A stretch of 64,000 bases of DNA, from assembly GCA_963666705.2 (NCBI GenBank), contig CAXXKO010000004.1, positions 62,001 to 126,000 of the forward strand. The letters run 5' to 3'. This stretch comes from G963666705 sp963666705 (GTDB taxonomy: Bacteria; Pseudomonadota; Alphaproteobacteria; CADEGL01). Shown here piece after piece: positions 23,274 to 32,007 of this stretch. The position numbers and the translations under genes were made by a program. Numbering within the stretch: the stretch's first letter is position 1; every line of letters begins with the position of its first letter. The notes beneath the pieces are model-generated. The model made no database searches, was not told the DNA's origin, and saw nothing but the letters and a program-made list of their open reading frames with translations.

Positions 23274-24246
23274 AGACCGCCTCCAGCGCCAGCTCGTCGA
23301 GGACGTAGCTTTCATTGCAGAACTGGCAGGTGACGGTGATGATGCCGTCCACCTTCAGCTCCTCCACCGTGTCCCGCGACATGCCCCTCAACGTGGCCTC
23401 GACCCGCTCGCGCGAGCACCGGCAGCCGGCGTGGAGCGGATGGGGGCGATAGACCCGCACCCCTTCCTCGTGGAACAGGCGGTAGAGCAGGCGGTCGGGC
23501 GTGAGGCCGGGGTCGGTCAGCTCGTCGGCCCGCACGCTGCCCATGAGGACGTGGGCGCGGCGCCAGCGCTCGGCCGCGTCGCCGCCCGTCGCCGCCCAGC
23601 CGGTCTCGGCCTCGGTGTCCGCCTCGGGCAGGCGCTGGATCATCAGCGCCGCCGCGCGCCAGGCCGCGTGGCCGTTGGCGCCCGTGCGCCCCACGGCCAC
23701 GCTGATTCCGGCGTCGATCTGTTCGGAATGGCGGAAATAATGCTCGGTCGCTTCCGCCAGTGTCTCGCCCACCAGTTCGACGATGCCCTGGTAGCGCTCG
23801 GTCTCCTGGCCCTGGTCGACGGTGAAGGCGAGGTGCCCCTTGCCGAGGAGGCGGGGCACGGGGTCGTCGAGCCGGCCTCCGTTGAGCTCGGCCTCGTGGA
23901 GCGCGCGCGCCAGGCGCTCGTCGTCGTAGCCGACATAGCCGCGCATGGCGCCAGCGCTCGTCATGTCGGCGACGATCATCTTGACGGGCCCGTCGCCCGC
24001 GGCCTGAAAGGTGAAGATGCCGTCGTACTTGAGCGCGCCGGCGAGCACGGCGGCGAGCGCCAGGGTCTCGCCGAGGAGGGCGGCGACCGGGGCCGGATAG
24101 TCCTGCCGGCCCAACACCTCGTTGGCCAGGGGGCCGAGGCGCGCGAGCCGCCCGCGCACGCCGCAGCCCTCGATCTGGAACGGCTGGATGAGGTCATCCT
24201 CGATGACGGCCGCGGCGGTGTTGTCCCCGGGCGTCGCCGCGCTCAT
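23263..24246 (-). CDS. hslO: Hsp33 redox-regulated chaperone
   Basis: A 327-residue Hsp33, a holdase switched on by oxidation. The N-terminal domain has FTFQAAGDGPVKMIVAD and the C-terminal redox switch has the zinc-binding cysteines CRC (GCRCSRERV) and CQFC (TCQFCNESY). The ATG at 24246 overlaps the argF stop codon (ATGA). The argD-argF-hslO order is common in alphaproteobacteria. Confidence 0.95.
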   Translation of the reverse strand: MSAATPGDNTAAAVIEDDLIQPFQIEGCGVRGRLARLGPLANEVLGRQDYPAPVAALLGETLALAAVLAGALKYDGIFTFQAAGDGPVKMIVADMTSAGAMRGYVGYDDERLARALHEAELNGGRLDDPVPRLLGKGHLAFTVDQGQETERYQGIVELVGETLAEATEHYFRHSEQIDAGISVAVGRTGANGHAAWRAAALMIQRLPEADTEAETGWAATGGDAAERWRRAHVLMGSVRADELTDPGLTPDRLLYRLFHEEGVRVYRPHPLHAGCRCSRERVEATLRGMSRDTVEELKVDGIITVTCQFCNESYVLDELALEAVYAA

Positions 24247-25148
24247 CCCGTGAGGCACCAGGTAAGGACGCCCTTCTGGGCGTGGAGCCGGTTCTCGGCC
24301 TCGTCCCAGACCACCGACTGGGGGCCGTCGATCACCGCGTCGGTGACTTCCTGGCCCCGATGCGCGGGCAGGCAGTGCATGAAGACGGCATCGGGCGCCG
24401 CCAGCGCCATGAGCGCCTCGTCGACACGGTAGGGGGCGAACCGCTCGATCCATTCCCTATCGTGCGTCGCCCCCATGGAGACCCAGACATCCGTGGCTAC
24501 GCAGTCCGCGTCGGCGACGGCCGCGCGCGGGTCATGGCCGAGCGTCACGGTGCTGCCCTGGCGCCCGGCCCAGTCGATCTCGCCTTCCGGGAAGTCGATA
24601 CCCTCGGGACAGGCGATCCTGAGGTCGAAGCCGAAGCGCGCCGCCGCCTGGGCCCAGCTTCGCGAGACGTTGTTGATGTCGCCGCTCCAGGCCACCGCCT
24701 TGCCGGTGATGGCGCCCTTGCGCTCCTCGAAGGTCATCACGTCGGCCATGAGCTGGCACGGGTGGGTGCGGTCGGTGAGGCCGTTGATGACCGGCACGGT
24801 CGCGTGCTGGGCCAGCTCCATGAGCTTCGCGTGGTCGGTCGTGCGCAGCATGATGGCGTCGACATAGCGCGAGAGCACGCGCGCCGTATCGGCGATGGTC
24901 TCGCCCTGGCCGAGCTGGGTGTCGTGCTGCTCGAGGACGATGACCTCACCGCCGAGCTGGCGCATACCCACCTCGAAGGAGACGCGGGTGCGGGTCGAGG
25001 GCTTCTCGAACACCATGGCCAGCGCCTTGCCGGCGAGCGGCCGCGCGTTCGCCTCGCCGCTCTTGTAGGCCGCGCCGAGGGCCAGGATCTGGCGCAGGTC
25101 GTCCGTCTCGATTCGGTCGAGGTCGAGGAAATGCCGGGGCTCAGCCAT
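24243..25148 (-). CDS. argF: Ornithine carbamoyltransferase
   Basis: A 301-residue enzyme that makes citrulline from ornithine and carbamoyl phosphate. The carbamoyl-phosphate motif STRTR is in FEKPSTRTRVSFE. The HPCQLMAD segment binds substrate, and the ornithine-binding MHCLPAHRG motif is near the C-terminus. The ATG at 25148 overlaps argD by eight bases. A few in-frame codons upstream are inside argD and are not used. Confidence 0.96.
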   Translation of the reverse strand: MAEPRHFLDLDRIETDDLRQILALGAAYKSGEANARPLAGKALAMVFEKPSTRTRVSFEVGMRQLGGEVIVLEQHDTQLGQGETIADTARVLSRYVDAIMLRTTDHAKLMELAQHATVPVINGLTDRTHPCQLMADVMTFEERKGAITGKAVAWSGDINNVSRSWAQAAARFGFDLRIACPEGIDFPEGEIDWAGRQGSTVTLGHDPRAAVADADCVATDVWVSMGATHDREWIERFAPYRVDEALMALAAPDAVFMHCLPAHRGQEVTDAVIDGPQSVVWDEAENRLHAQKGVLTWCLTG

Positions 25149-26322
25149 CCTTCCGATCCCAGCCGACACACGCCGCCTCGATGATGCCGGCCGCCTCCTC
25201 GATATGGCTCTCCTCGATGATGAGCGGCGGCGCCAGGCGCACGACGTTGTCGCCCGCCGCCACGGTCAGGAGCCCGCCCTCCTGCAGACGCAGGACCATG
25301 TCCGTGTTGGTCACTTCGCACTTGAGGCCCATCATCAGGCCGAGGCCGCGCACCTCGGAGAACACTTTCGGGTAGGCCGCGACGGTCTTCCCAAGGCGCG
25401 TCCAGGCGCATTCGGCCATGCGCTCGACATGGGCGAGGAAGCCGTCCTCCAGCATGACGTCGAGCACGGCGTTGGCCGCCGCCATGGCGAGCTGGTTGCC
25501 GCCGAAGGTGGAGCCGTGGCTGCCGGCGGTCATGCCCGAGGCGGCGCGCTCGGTGGCGAGGAGGCCGCCCACCGGGAAGCCGCCGCCGATGCCCTTGGCC
25601 ACGGCCATCAGGTCGGGCGTGATGCTCGTCCATTGGTGGGCGAAGAGCCGACCCGTGCGCCCTGCCCCGCTCTGCACCTCGTCGAAGAACAGGAGGAGGC
25701 CGAACTCGTCGCACACCGCGCGCAGACCCTCGAGATAGGCGGTGCTCGCCGGGCGGATGCCGCTCTCGCCCTGCACCGGCTCGACGAGGATGCCGGCCGT
25801 CTCGTCGCCGATGGCCGCGCGCATCTCGTTCATGTTGCCGAAGGCGACGTGGTCGAATCCCTCCAGCAGCGGCCCGAAGCCCGCCGTATGCTTGGGCTGG
25901 CCGCCGGCGGAGATGGTGGCCATGGTGCGGCCGTGAAACGCACCCTCGCAACAGATGATGCGGGTCTTCTGCGGATTGCCGGCCTCGGCGTGGTACTTGC
26001 GGATGGTCTTGATGCCGATCTCGATGGCCTCGGCGCCCGAGTTGCAGAAGAACACCGTGTCCGCGAAAGAGGCCGCCACCAAGCGCTCGGCGAGGCGCGC
26101 CTGCTCCGGGATCTGGAAGATGTTGGAGACATGCCAGAGCTTGCGCGCCTGGGCCTCGAGCTCGGCCACGAGGTGGGGATGGGCGTGGCCCAGCATGGTG
26201 ACGGCGATGCCACTCGCGAAATCGAGGAATCGTCGCCTGTCCGTCGCGTAGAGGTAGGCCCCCTCGCCATGGTCGAAGGCGAGGTCGTAACGCGCGTAGA
26301 CAGGCATCGAAGCGGGAATCAC
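25141..26322 (-). CDS. argD: Acetylornithine/succinylornithine aminotransferase
   Basis: A 393-residue class-III PLP aminotransferase of arginine synthesis. The PLP lysine lies in MAVAKGIGGGFPVGG, and NSGAEAIEIGIKTIRKYH and FFDEVQSGAGRTG are typical of the family. The GTG at 26322 is chosen because GGGAG is well placed before it. The ATG at 26307 lacks a ribosome site. It is the first gene of a four-gene minus-strand operon. Confidence 0.95.
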   Translation of the reverse strand: MIPASMPVYARYDLAFDHGEGAYLYATDRRRFLDFASGIAVTMLGHAHPHLVAELEAQARKLWHVSNIFQIPEQARLAERLVAASFADTVFFCNSGAEAIEIGIKTIRKYHAEAGNPQKTRIICCEGAFHGRTMATISAGGQPKHTAGFGPLLEGFDHVAFGNMNEMRAAIGDETAGILVEPVQGESGIRPASTAYLEGLRAVCDEFGLLLFFDEVQSGAGRTGRLFAHQWTSITPDLMAVAKGIGGGFPVGGLLATERAASGMTAGSHGSTFGGNQLAMAAANAVLDVMLEDGFLAHVERMAECAWTRLGKTVAAYPKVFSEVRGLGLMMGLKCEVTNTDMVLRLQEGGLLTVAAGDNVVRLAPPLIIEESHIEEAAGIIEAACVGWDRKDG

Positions 26323-26638
26323 GGCAAGCTCCCGTCATTGGTCGAACAAAGGTGAAAATTGCGCCAAAGCGCGAGGAAATTAGCAGTATTCCCGCTACTC
26401 GCCGCTGTCAAGCAATGCCGCGCCGGCCCCGGTTCCCCTCCCAGTCATCACGCGGGTCGCGTCCTCGGAAGGACTGGAACCTGGAGCGCCTCCAGTTCGA
26501 CTGGAATCGCTTCGGGCCGCAAGGCGGCCCGCCGGTCGCCCGGCGCGCCCGCGCGGGCGCGGACCATTCGGTCCGCTGCCGCGAGCGACAAAAAAGGCTA
26601 GAGTGGGTCCGATCGAAGCGGAACCGCTCTGAACCGCT
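26323..26638. other. Gene-free region upstream of argD
   Basis: About 315 bp without a supported gene. On the minus strand, TTGACA at 26412-26407 and TACTGC at 26389-26384 are 17 bases apart and could be the argD promoter. The remainder has local inverted repeats, such as GCGGACC and GGTCCGC near 26560-26577, and two GAACCGCTCT copies right next to miniature element A. I see no coding signal in it. Confidence 0.45.
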
Positions 26639-26908
26639 CTAGTACCCACTATCATAATTCCGTGTTCCATACGATCGCTTTTCCCGTCTCCTCGGTAGGA
26701 GGGGGCGCGCCGACGATGCCGGGGCATCGTCAAGCACCCTCGACGCCCCGAGGGGGCGGGAAAAGCGACCCGTAGGGCGGCGCCCCGAGGCCCCCGGACG
26801 TCGTCGCGCGCCGCTTGTGATGCCCCGGCATCACGGCGCGCCACCCTCCTAGCCGGGAACCTCGGGGCGCCGTCGTATGGCACACGGAATTATGATAGTG
26901 GGTACTAG
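26639..26908 (+). mobile_element. Miniature palindromic element, copy A (270 bp)
   Basis: The element has 35-bp terminal inverted repeats (26640-26674 and 26873-26907) with one mismatch. Its inner part folds into two arms. Arm 1 is TCGCTTTTCCCG (26675-26686) with CGGGAAAAGCGA (26757-26768), capped by ACGATGCC and GGCATCGT. Arm 2 is GGCGCCCCGAGG (26779-26790) with CCTCGGGGCGCC (26860-26871), capped by GTGATGCC and GGCATCAC. CTAG is at both ends. No transposase is encoded, so it is MITE-like and would depend on an enzyme elsewhere. Two more copies are in this window. Confidence 0.9.
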
Positions 26909-26951
26909 GGTCCATAGCTCCCCGGCGCCCGGCGTGCGATTGTCCATCGTC

Positions 26952-27527
26952 ATGACCGCACCAGCCAGGGGAAAGAGCCGGCCGCGTGGCCCGCGCGTGG
27001 TCACGCCCGCGCGGCTCGAGGCGAAGGCGCTCGCCTACGTCGAGCGCTTCGGCGGCACGTCGGCGAGCCTGCGCCGCGTGCTCCTCAACATGGTATCGCG
27101 CGCGGCGCGCGTCCACGACACCGATGCCGGCGAGGCCGCCGCCTGGGTCGAGGCGCTGGTCGCCCGACACGTGGCGGCCGGCCTCCTCGACGATGCCGCC
27201 TTCGCCGCCAGCCGGGCACGGCGCCTGCACCGGCGCGGCCTCTCGGCCCGCCGCATCCGCGCGAACCTCGCCGGCAAGGGCGTCGCCCCGGAGCAGGCGG
27301 TGGCGGCGGTCGCGCGCCTTACCGAGGAGACGGCCGAGCCCGAGCTTGCCGCCGCTATCGCCCATGCCCGCCGCCGGCGCCTCGGCCCCTACCGCGATGC
27401 GGCCGGGCGCGAGGCCCACTGGCGGCGCGACATGGGGGTGCTGGCCCGGGCCGGCTTCGATTTCGATGTGGCCCGCCGCGTCATGGCCGCCTCCTCGCCC
27501 GAGGATCTGGAGGAAGAGGAGGGCTGA
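26952..27527 (+). CDS. recX: RecX family regulator of RecA
   Basis: A 191-residue RecX, which binds RecA filaments and limits their activity. It has the three-helix repeats of the family: VEALVARHVAAGLLDDAAFAA, RRGLSARRIRANLAGKGV and AGREAHWRRDMGVLARAGFDFDVARRVM. The start at 26952 is chosen because the protein matches the family from there. The open frame continues back into miniature element A, whose end offers another in-frame ATG, so an N-terminal extension of about 20 residues is possible. No recA is nearby. Confidence 0.85.
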   Translation: MTAPARGKSRPRGPRVVTPARLEAKALAYVERFGGTSASLRRVLLNMVSRAARVHDTDAGEAAAWVEALVARHVAAGLLDDAAFAASRARRLHRRGLSARRIRANLAGKGVAPEQAVAAVARLTEETAEPELAAAIAHARRRRLGPYRDAAGREAHWRRDMGVLARAGFDFDVARRVMAASSPEDLEEEEG

Positions 27528-27549
27528 CCGGGCGCCGGGTCGCGCGGCC

Positions 27550-29886
27550 CTACTCCGCCGCGCCCTCGCCCTGCTTGGCGCGTTCGATGTCGCGCTCCTC
27601 GGGCGAGGCCTCGGCGGGTGGCGGCGTGGCGGGTGGTGGCGAAGCGTGGCGTGGCGCCGGGGCGCCCGACGCGCGTGCCGCGCTTGCATCCTGGGTAACC
27701 CGGACCCGGCCGGCCGGCGCTTCGCCGGCCTTGTCCTCGCCGAAATAGAGCGTCGTGTGGGGGAAGGGGATCTCGATGCCGAGCTCGTCGAAGCGCCGCT
27801 TCATGCGTCGGTTGAACTCACGCCGGGTGCCCCACTGCATGCCGCGCACGACCCTGATGCGGATCTTGATGACGACGGCCGAATCATCGAACCGGTCGAG
27901 GCCCAGCACCTCGAGGTCGTCGAGGATGTTGGCGGTGAAGGCCTCGTCCGCGCGCATCCCGGCGCCGATTTCCTTCAAGACCTCGATCACCTCGTCCACG
28001 TCCTCGCGGTAGGCGATGCCCACCTCCATGATGGAGAAGGAATAGTCCTTGGTCATGTTGACGACGCTCGTCACCTCGCTGAAGGGAATGACGTAGACGT
28101 CGCCGGCCAAGTCCCGCAGGCGGATGGTGCGGATCGACACGCTCTCGACCACGCCGGTCTGGCCGGCGACGCTGACCACGTCACCCACGGCGACCGTGTC
28201 CTCGAGCAGTATGAAGACACCGGTGATGACGTCCTTGACGAGGGTCTGGGCGCCGAAGCCGACGGCGAGGCCAATGACGCCAGCCCCGGCCAGGAGGGGA
28301 GTGATATTGATGCCGAACTGGGAGAGCACCGTGAGCGTCACCAGGACGGCGAGGATGACGGAGAGCGCCCGCTGGGCGAGCGGCAGGAAGGTCTTGAGGC
28401 GCGTCGCCCGCGACGGCGCCGAAGTCCCCTCCTCGACCCGGTTGAGGTAGTACTCGACGATCGAGCTCACCACCTCCCGTAGGGCGACGGCCACGACGAG
28501 GATGATGAGGATGGTAACCAGGCTCGAGATGCCATCGCGCCCCGCCTCGCTCGCCAACAGATCGAAGGTATCGATCCCCCAGGCCTGGAACACGGCGAGG
28601 AGGGCGAAGCCGTAGACCGCCAGCTGGAGCCCCAGATGGAAGATGCCGAGGTAGCGGTTAGCGCGCGCCTCGAGGGCCGGGAAGCGCCGCTTCACCTCGG
28701 GCGAGAGCGCGAAGCCCCGGTCCACCAGCTTGTGGCCGAGGACGGCGAGCGCCTTGGCGGCACCCAGGATCAGAACCGTCAGCGCCGAGGCGCGCATGAT
28801 GAAGTCGAAGCCGCCTTCGAGGTGCAGCACCCACATGCCATAGATGGCGCCCACATAGATGATGGCGAGCACGTGCCAGATGTCGGCGAAGCGGTGGCGC
28901 AGGCTGGTGATGGTGCCGGTTTCGTCCTCGTCGCCCCGGATCCAGCCGGCCACGAGCCCGCGGGTCTGAAGGGTCAGGATGACGAGCATGACGGCAACGG
29001 CGAAACCGACGAGGTTGAGGGCCACCAGGCCCACCCCCACCGGCACGTCGAAGAACGGCAGGGCGCCCGTCAGAATGTAACCGTAGACGGACGTGTTGAC
29101 GAGGCGCCTGGCCCAGATGAAGCCGTAGGTCGCACTCTCGTTGCGAAGCGGGACGAGGCGAAGGTTCTCGACCTTGGGCGAGAACACCATGCGCGCGAGC
29201 ACCTGAAAGGAACGGGCGATGACGTTTGCATTGACGAGGGCGAGGGCGATGAGGCTGGTGGCCACGCGCGGCTCGACCACCGAGAGGGTGCCATAGGCGA
29301 TGGCGGCGAAGACGGCGACGGGGGCGAGGTCGACCACGGTGCGCGCGAGGAGGAAGGGTGCCCGCACCAGGACGGTGTCGGTCTCGCGCCCCTCGATGGC
29401 CCGGCGCGGCGCCCGCAGCAGGAGGTGGGTCAGCCATTCGGCGAGGAGCGCCAGCGCCAGCATCGCCGCGAGCTTGATGCCCTCGCTCGTCCAGCGCGCG
29501 CGCTCTTCCGCGTCCGTGACCTCATGCTCGGCCCAGGCGATGAGCCGCGGGATGTCGATCACGATGGCCGCCGAATCGATGATCGCGCGGCTCGTCTCCT
29601 CGATGCTGTCCGAGAGGCCGGTGAGGAGGTCGGTGCTCTCGGCCACGTGGGGCGTGCCGGCGGCCGCGCGCCGGGCCGCGAGGAGGGTGCGGAGCTGGCG
29701 CACCAGCGCGGCCCGCTCGCCCGGGTCCTCGAGGGTGGAGACGAGGGCCTCGAGGTCCGCGACCGACACGGCGGCGCCCGCCGGCCCCCCGTCCTCCGCC
29801 CCCGCGGGCACAGGCGCGGCGAGTAGCCACGCGGCCGCGAGGGCCGCGAGGAGGCGGGCGAAGCGAGGGATATTAGCGGTTGTCAT
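27550..29886 (-). CDS. Large MscS-family mechanosensitive channel
   Basis: A 778-residue membrane channel of the large MscS type (YbiO/MscM-like). It has a signal peptide (LLAALAAAWLLAAPVPAGA), a periplasmic helical stretch to about residue 125, and about ten membrane helices. The pore helix and beta domain at about 530-720 carry LLAGAGVIGLAVGFGAQTL and ILLEDTVAVGDVVSVAGQTG. The C-terminal tail from about 725 is low-complexity, Pro/Ala/Glu-rich. It would release solutes under hypo-osmotic shock. It converges on recX with only 22 bases between them. Confidence 0.92.
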   Translation of the reverse strand: MTTANIPRFARLLAALAAAWLLAAPVPAGAEDGGPAGAAVSVADLEALVSTLEDPGERAALVRQLRTLLAARRAAAGTPHVAESTDLLTGLSDSIEETSRAIIDSAAIVIDIPRLIAWAEHEVTDAEERARWTSEGIKLAAMLALALLAEWLTHLLLRAPRRAIEGRETDTVLVRAPFLLARTVVDLAPVAVFAAIAYGTLSVVEPRVATSLIALALVNANVIARSFQVLARMVFSPKVENLRLVPLRNESATYGFIWARRLVNTSVYGYILTGALPFFDVPVGVGLVALNLVGFAVAVMLVILTLQTRGLVAGWIRGDEDETGTITSLRHRFADIWHVLAIIYVGAIYGMWVLHLEGGFDFIMRASALTVLILGAAKALAVLGHKLVDRGFALSPEVKRRFPALEARANRYLGIFHLGLQLAVYGFALLAVFQAWGIDTFDLLASEAGRDGISSLVTILIILVVAVALREVVSSIVEYYLNRVEEGTSAPSRATRLKTFLPLAQRALSVILAVLVTLTVLSQFGINITPLLAGAGVIGLAVGFGAQTLVKDVITGVFILLEDTVAVGDVVSVAGQTGVVESVSIRTIRLRDLAGDVYVIPFSEVTSVVNMTKDYSFSIMEVGIAYREDVDEVIEVLKEIGAGMRADEAFTANILDDLEVLGLDRFDDSAVVIKIRIRVVRGMQWGTRREFNRRMKRRFDELGIEIPFPHTTLYFGEDKAGEAPAGRVRVTQDASAARASGAPAPRHASPPPATPPPAEASPEERDIERAKQGEGAAE

Positions 29887-29963
29887 GCACCACTCCGTCG
29901 GCGAAATTATGATCCCAGTCTAGCCGTGTCATACTCACCAAGGTAGGCTTCCGTGAGTAACTT

Positions 29964-30035
29964 CCGGCGGGCCGAATATCGGCTCGCCGGCAAGCCCGAC
30001 AGGGCGCCCGAGCGAATAGCGAGGAGCCTTAGCGG
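29964..30035 (+). repeat. Dispersed hairpin repeat, copy 2 (upstream of arsC)
   Basis: This is the partner of the repeat at 19114-19187. The stem is CCGGCGGGCCG with CGGCTCGCCGG. The one change from copy 1 turns an A-T pair into a G-T pair, so the RNA hairpin is kept. The shared tail CCCGAGCGAAT, GCGAGG, GCCT follows. It ends 32 bases before the arsC start and is in the same orientation as the gene. Confidence 0.6.
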
Positions 30036-30067
30036 CACCTGAGCGACAACATAAAGAGTTCAAAATC

Positions 30068-30415
30068 ATGTCGGTGACGATCTATCACATTCCACGCTGC
30101 TCGAAGTCGCGCGCCACTCTGGCGCTCCTACGGGACCGCGGCATCGAGCCCCGCGTGGTCGAGTATCTGGAGGCGCCGCCCTCGGCGGCCGAGCTCGCGC
30201 GCATCCTCGGCATGCTCGACATGGGGCCGCGCGATCTCATGCGCAAGAAGGAAGCGGAATACGAGGCCGCCGGCCTCGACGATGCGGCCCTCGGCGACGC
30301 GGCGCTGATCGCCGGTATGGTCGCCAACCCCAAGGTCATCGAGCGCCCCATCGTCGTCGCCGGCAACAAGGCCGCCCTCGGCCGCCCGCCCGAGACGGTG
30401 CTGAAGAATCTGTGA
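30068..30415 (+). CDS. arsC: ArsC-family reductase (glutaredoxin-coupled arsenate reductase type)
   Basis: A 115-residue thioredoxin-fold protein. The active-site Cys11 is in HIPRCSKSRATL, and ANPKVIERPIVV carries the conserved Arg and cis-Pro of the ArsC/Spx/YffB superfamily. It would reduce arsenate with glutaredoxin electrons, but no other ars gene is nearby. A general YffB-type role is therefore possible. It is a single-gene unit with a structured repeat just upstream. Confidence 0.85.
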   Translation: MSVTIYHIPRCSKSRATLALLRDRGIEPRVVEYLEAPPSAAELARILGMLDMGPRDLMRKKEAEYEAAGLDDAALGDAALIAGMVANPKVIERPIVVAGNKAALGRPPETVLKNL

Positions 30416-30471
30416 GGGAAGCGGCGAATCCTCTCCGCTCGCTTCGACACGGCTGATTTGGTGAGGCGCCC

Positions 30472-32007
30472 TCAGTCGCGTGTGCCTTCACCACCCCCAC
30501 CCCACCCCTCGTAGTACCGCGCCACATACGGCTTGAGCGCCTTCAGCGTCGCGGCGAAGGCTTGGAAAGCCGCGCTCGCCGGCTTCGCCGCCACGGCCGC
30601 CAATTCCCGCGCCACGGCATCCGCGTCCACATTCGCGATCCGGCCATCGCGCAGGATGGGCTCGCCGGCGACCAGGACCGCCTTCACATGGGCGGGCTTG
30701 GCGAGGTGGACGAAGGCGGCGACAGGGTGGACATCCGGGTCGAGGTAGGGGGCGCACAAGGCGTCGTAGTCCACGATCACGGCGTCGGCGGGGCCGCCAG
30801 GGAGGAGGCGGCCCAGGCCGTCCGCGTCGAAGCCGGCCGCGGCCGCGCCGCCCACCGTCGCCATGCGCAGGATGTCGAAATGGTCGGGGCAGGGGCCGAA
30901 ACGGTCGCCCGCCGGCGTGCGGTGCAGGTTGGCCGCGAGGCGCATCTCCGCGAGCATGTCGTCGTCGCTCGCCAGGCCCCAGCTATCCATGCCGATGCCC
31001 ACGGCCACCCCGCGCGCGAGCATGCGCCCCACGGGGGCGATGCCGTTGCGCAGGCGCAGGTTCGAGCTCGGGTTGTGGACGATGGCCGTGCCGGTCTCAC
31101 CGCAGCGCGCGATCTCGGCGTCCGAGAGCCAGGTCCCGTGGGCGAGCGCCGTCCGCGGCCCCAGGATGCCGCGCGCCTCGAGATATGTGAGGGTGTCCGT
31201 GCCGTAGACGCGGCGGGCAAAATCGCGCTCGAGTGGCGATTCGAGCGCGTGCATGTGGATGCCGAGCCCGCGCCCCGCCGCGTCCGCCGCCACCCGTTCG
31301 AGGAGGCCGGCCGAGCACCAGAGGTGCCAGCTCGGCCCATGGAGGATGCGCGTGCGCCCGTCGCCCGCCGCCTCATCGGCGAGCGCCGCCACCAGCGCGA
31401 AATAGCGCTCGATCTCGGCCCCATCTGGCGGGGCCAGGAGGGCGTGGGCGCGCTCGGCGAGGCCGGCCGGCAGGGACGCGAGCAGCGCCTGGTCGTCGCC
31501 GAGGGTGAGCGTGACCGAGTCCTCGACACCGACGGCATAGGCGACGCGAAGGCCCGAGTCCCGGTAGGCTCGCAGGGCCTCGCGCGTCTCCTCCTCATTG
31601 CGGCCCCACTCGCGCGCGTAGCCCGCGTGCAGCACGCAAGTGACGCCAGAGCGGATCATCTTGAGGTTGGCGTGGAGCGTGTCGAGATAGACGTCGAGCG
31701 GCGGCATGCGCCAGAAGTCGATGAGCCAGCGCTCGAGCACGTCGTCGGGCATGCCGAGCTGGGTGCCCGAGAGGCCGCGGCCGTGGTGGTGGGCGTTGAC
31801 GAGGCCCGGCAGCACCATGTGCCGGGCCGAGCCGATTACCTCCACGTCGAGGTGCTGGCCGCGCAACTCGGCCCAAGTCCCCACGGCCGCGACAGCACCA
31901 CCCTCGACCAGCACGGCGCCGTCCTCGATGCCACCGGAATCAGGCAGGCCGCCCGGGTCGGTGACGACGTAACGCCCGCGCAGGAGCCGCCTAGTACCCA
32001 CTTTCAT
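30472..32007 (-). CDS. Amidohydrolase, hydroxyatrazine-hydrolase/8-oxoguanine-deaminase type
   Basis: A 511-residue TIM-barrel amidohydrolase of the ATZ/TRZ group. Metal and substrate motifs are VNAHHHGRG, HGPSWHLW, GIHMHALESP, LAHGTWLSD and GIGMDSWGL. These enzymes hydrolyse amino groups off triazines, guanine-like purines or related rings. The natural N-terminus begins around RRLLRGRYVVTDPG. Immediately before it lies miniature element B, and the only good start is the ATG at 32007 inside that element's terminal repeat (MKVGTRRLL). The native start codon seems to have been replaced by the insertion. Confidence 0.88.
   Translation of the reverse strand: MKVGTRRLLRGRYVVTDPGGLPDSGGIEDGAVLVEGGAVAAVGTWAELRGQHLDVEVIGSARHMVLPGLVNAHHHGRGLSGTQLGMPDDVLERWLIDFWRMPPLDVYLDTLHANLKMIRSGVTCVLHAGYAREWGRNEEETREALRAYRDSGLRVAYAVGVEDSVTLTLGDDQALLASLPAGLAERAHALLAPPDGAEIERYFALVAALADEAAGDGRTRILHGPSWHLWCSAGLLERVAADAAGRGLGIHMHALESPLERDFARRVYGTDTLTYLEARGILGPRTALAHGTWLSDAEIARCGETGTAIVHNPSSNLRLRNGIAPVGRMLARGVAVGIGMDSWGLASDDDMLAEMRLAANLHRTPAGDRFGPCPDHFDILRMATVGGAAAAGFDADGLGRLLPGGPADAVIVDYDALCAPYLDPDVHPVAAFVHLAKPAHVKAVLVAGEPILRDGRIANVDADAVARELAAVAAKPASAAFQAFAATLKALKPYVARYYEGWGGGGEGTRD

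Noticed and set aside
26395..26883. Genes inside or across miniature elements A and B
   Set aside because: Frames through the elements differ between copies only by element sequence, have no family similarity and lie in palindromic DNA.
30068..30415. Arsenic resistance operon
   Set aside because: Only an ArsC-like gene is present; no arsR, arsB/acr3 or arsH is found near it.
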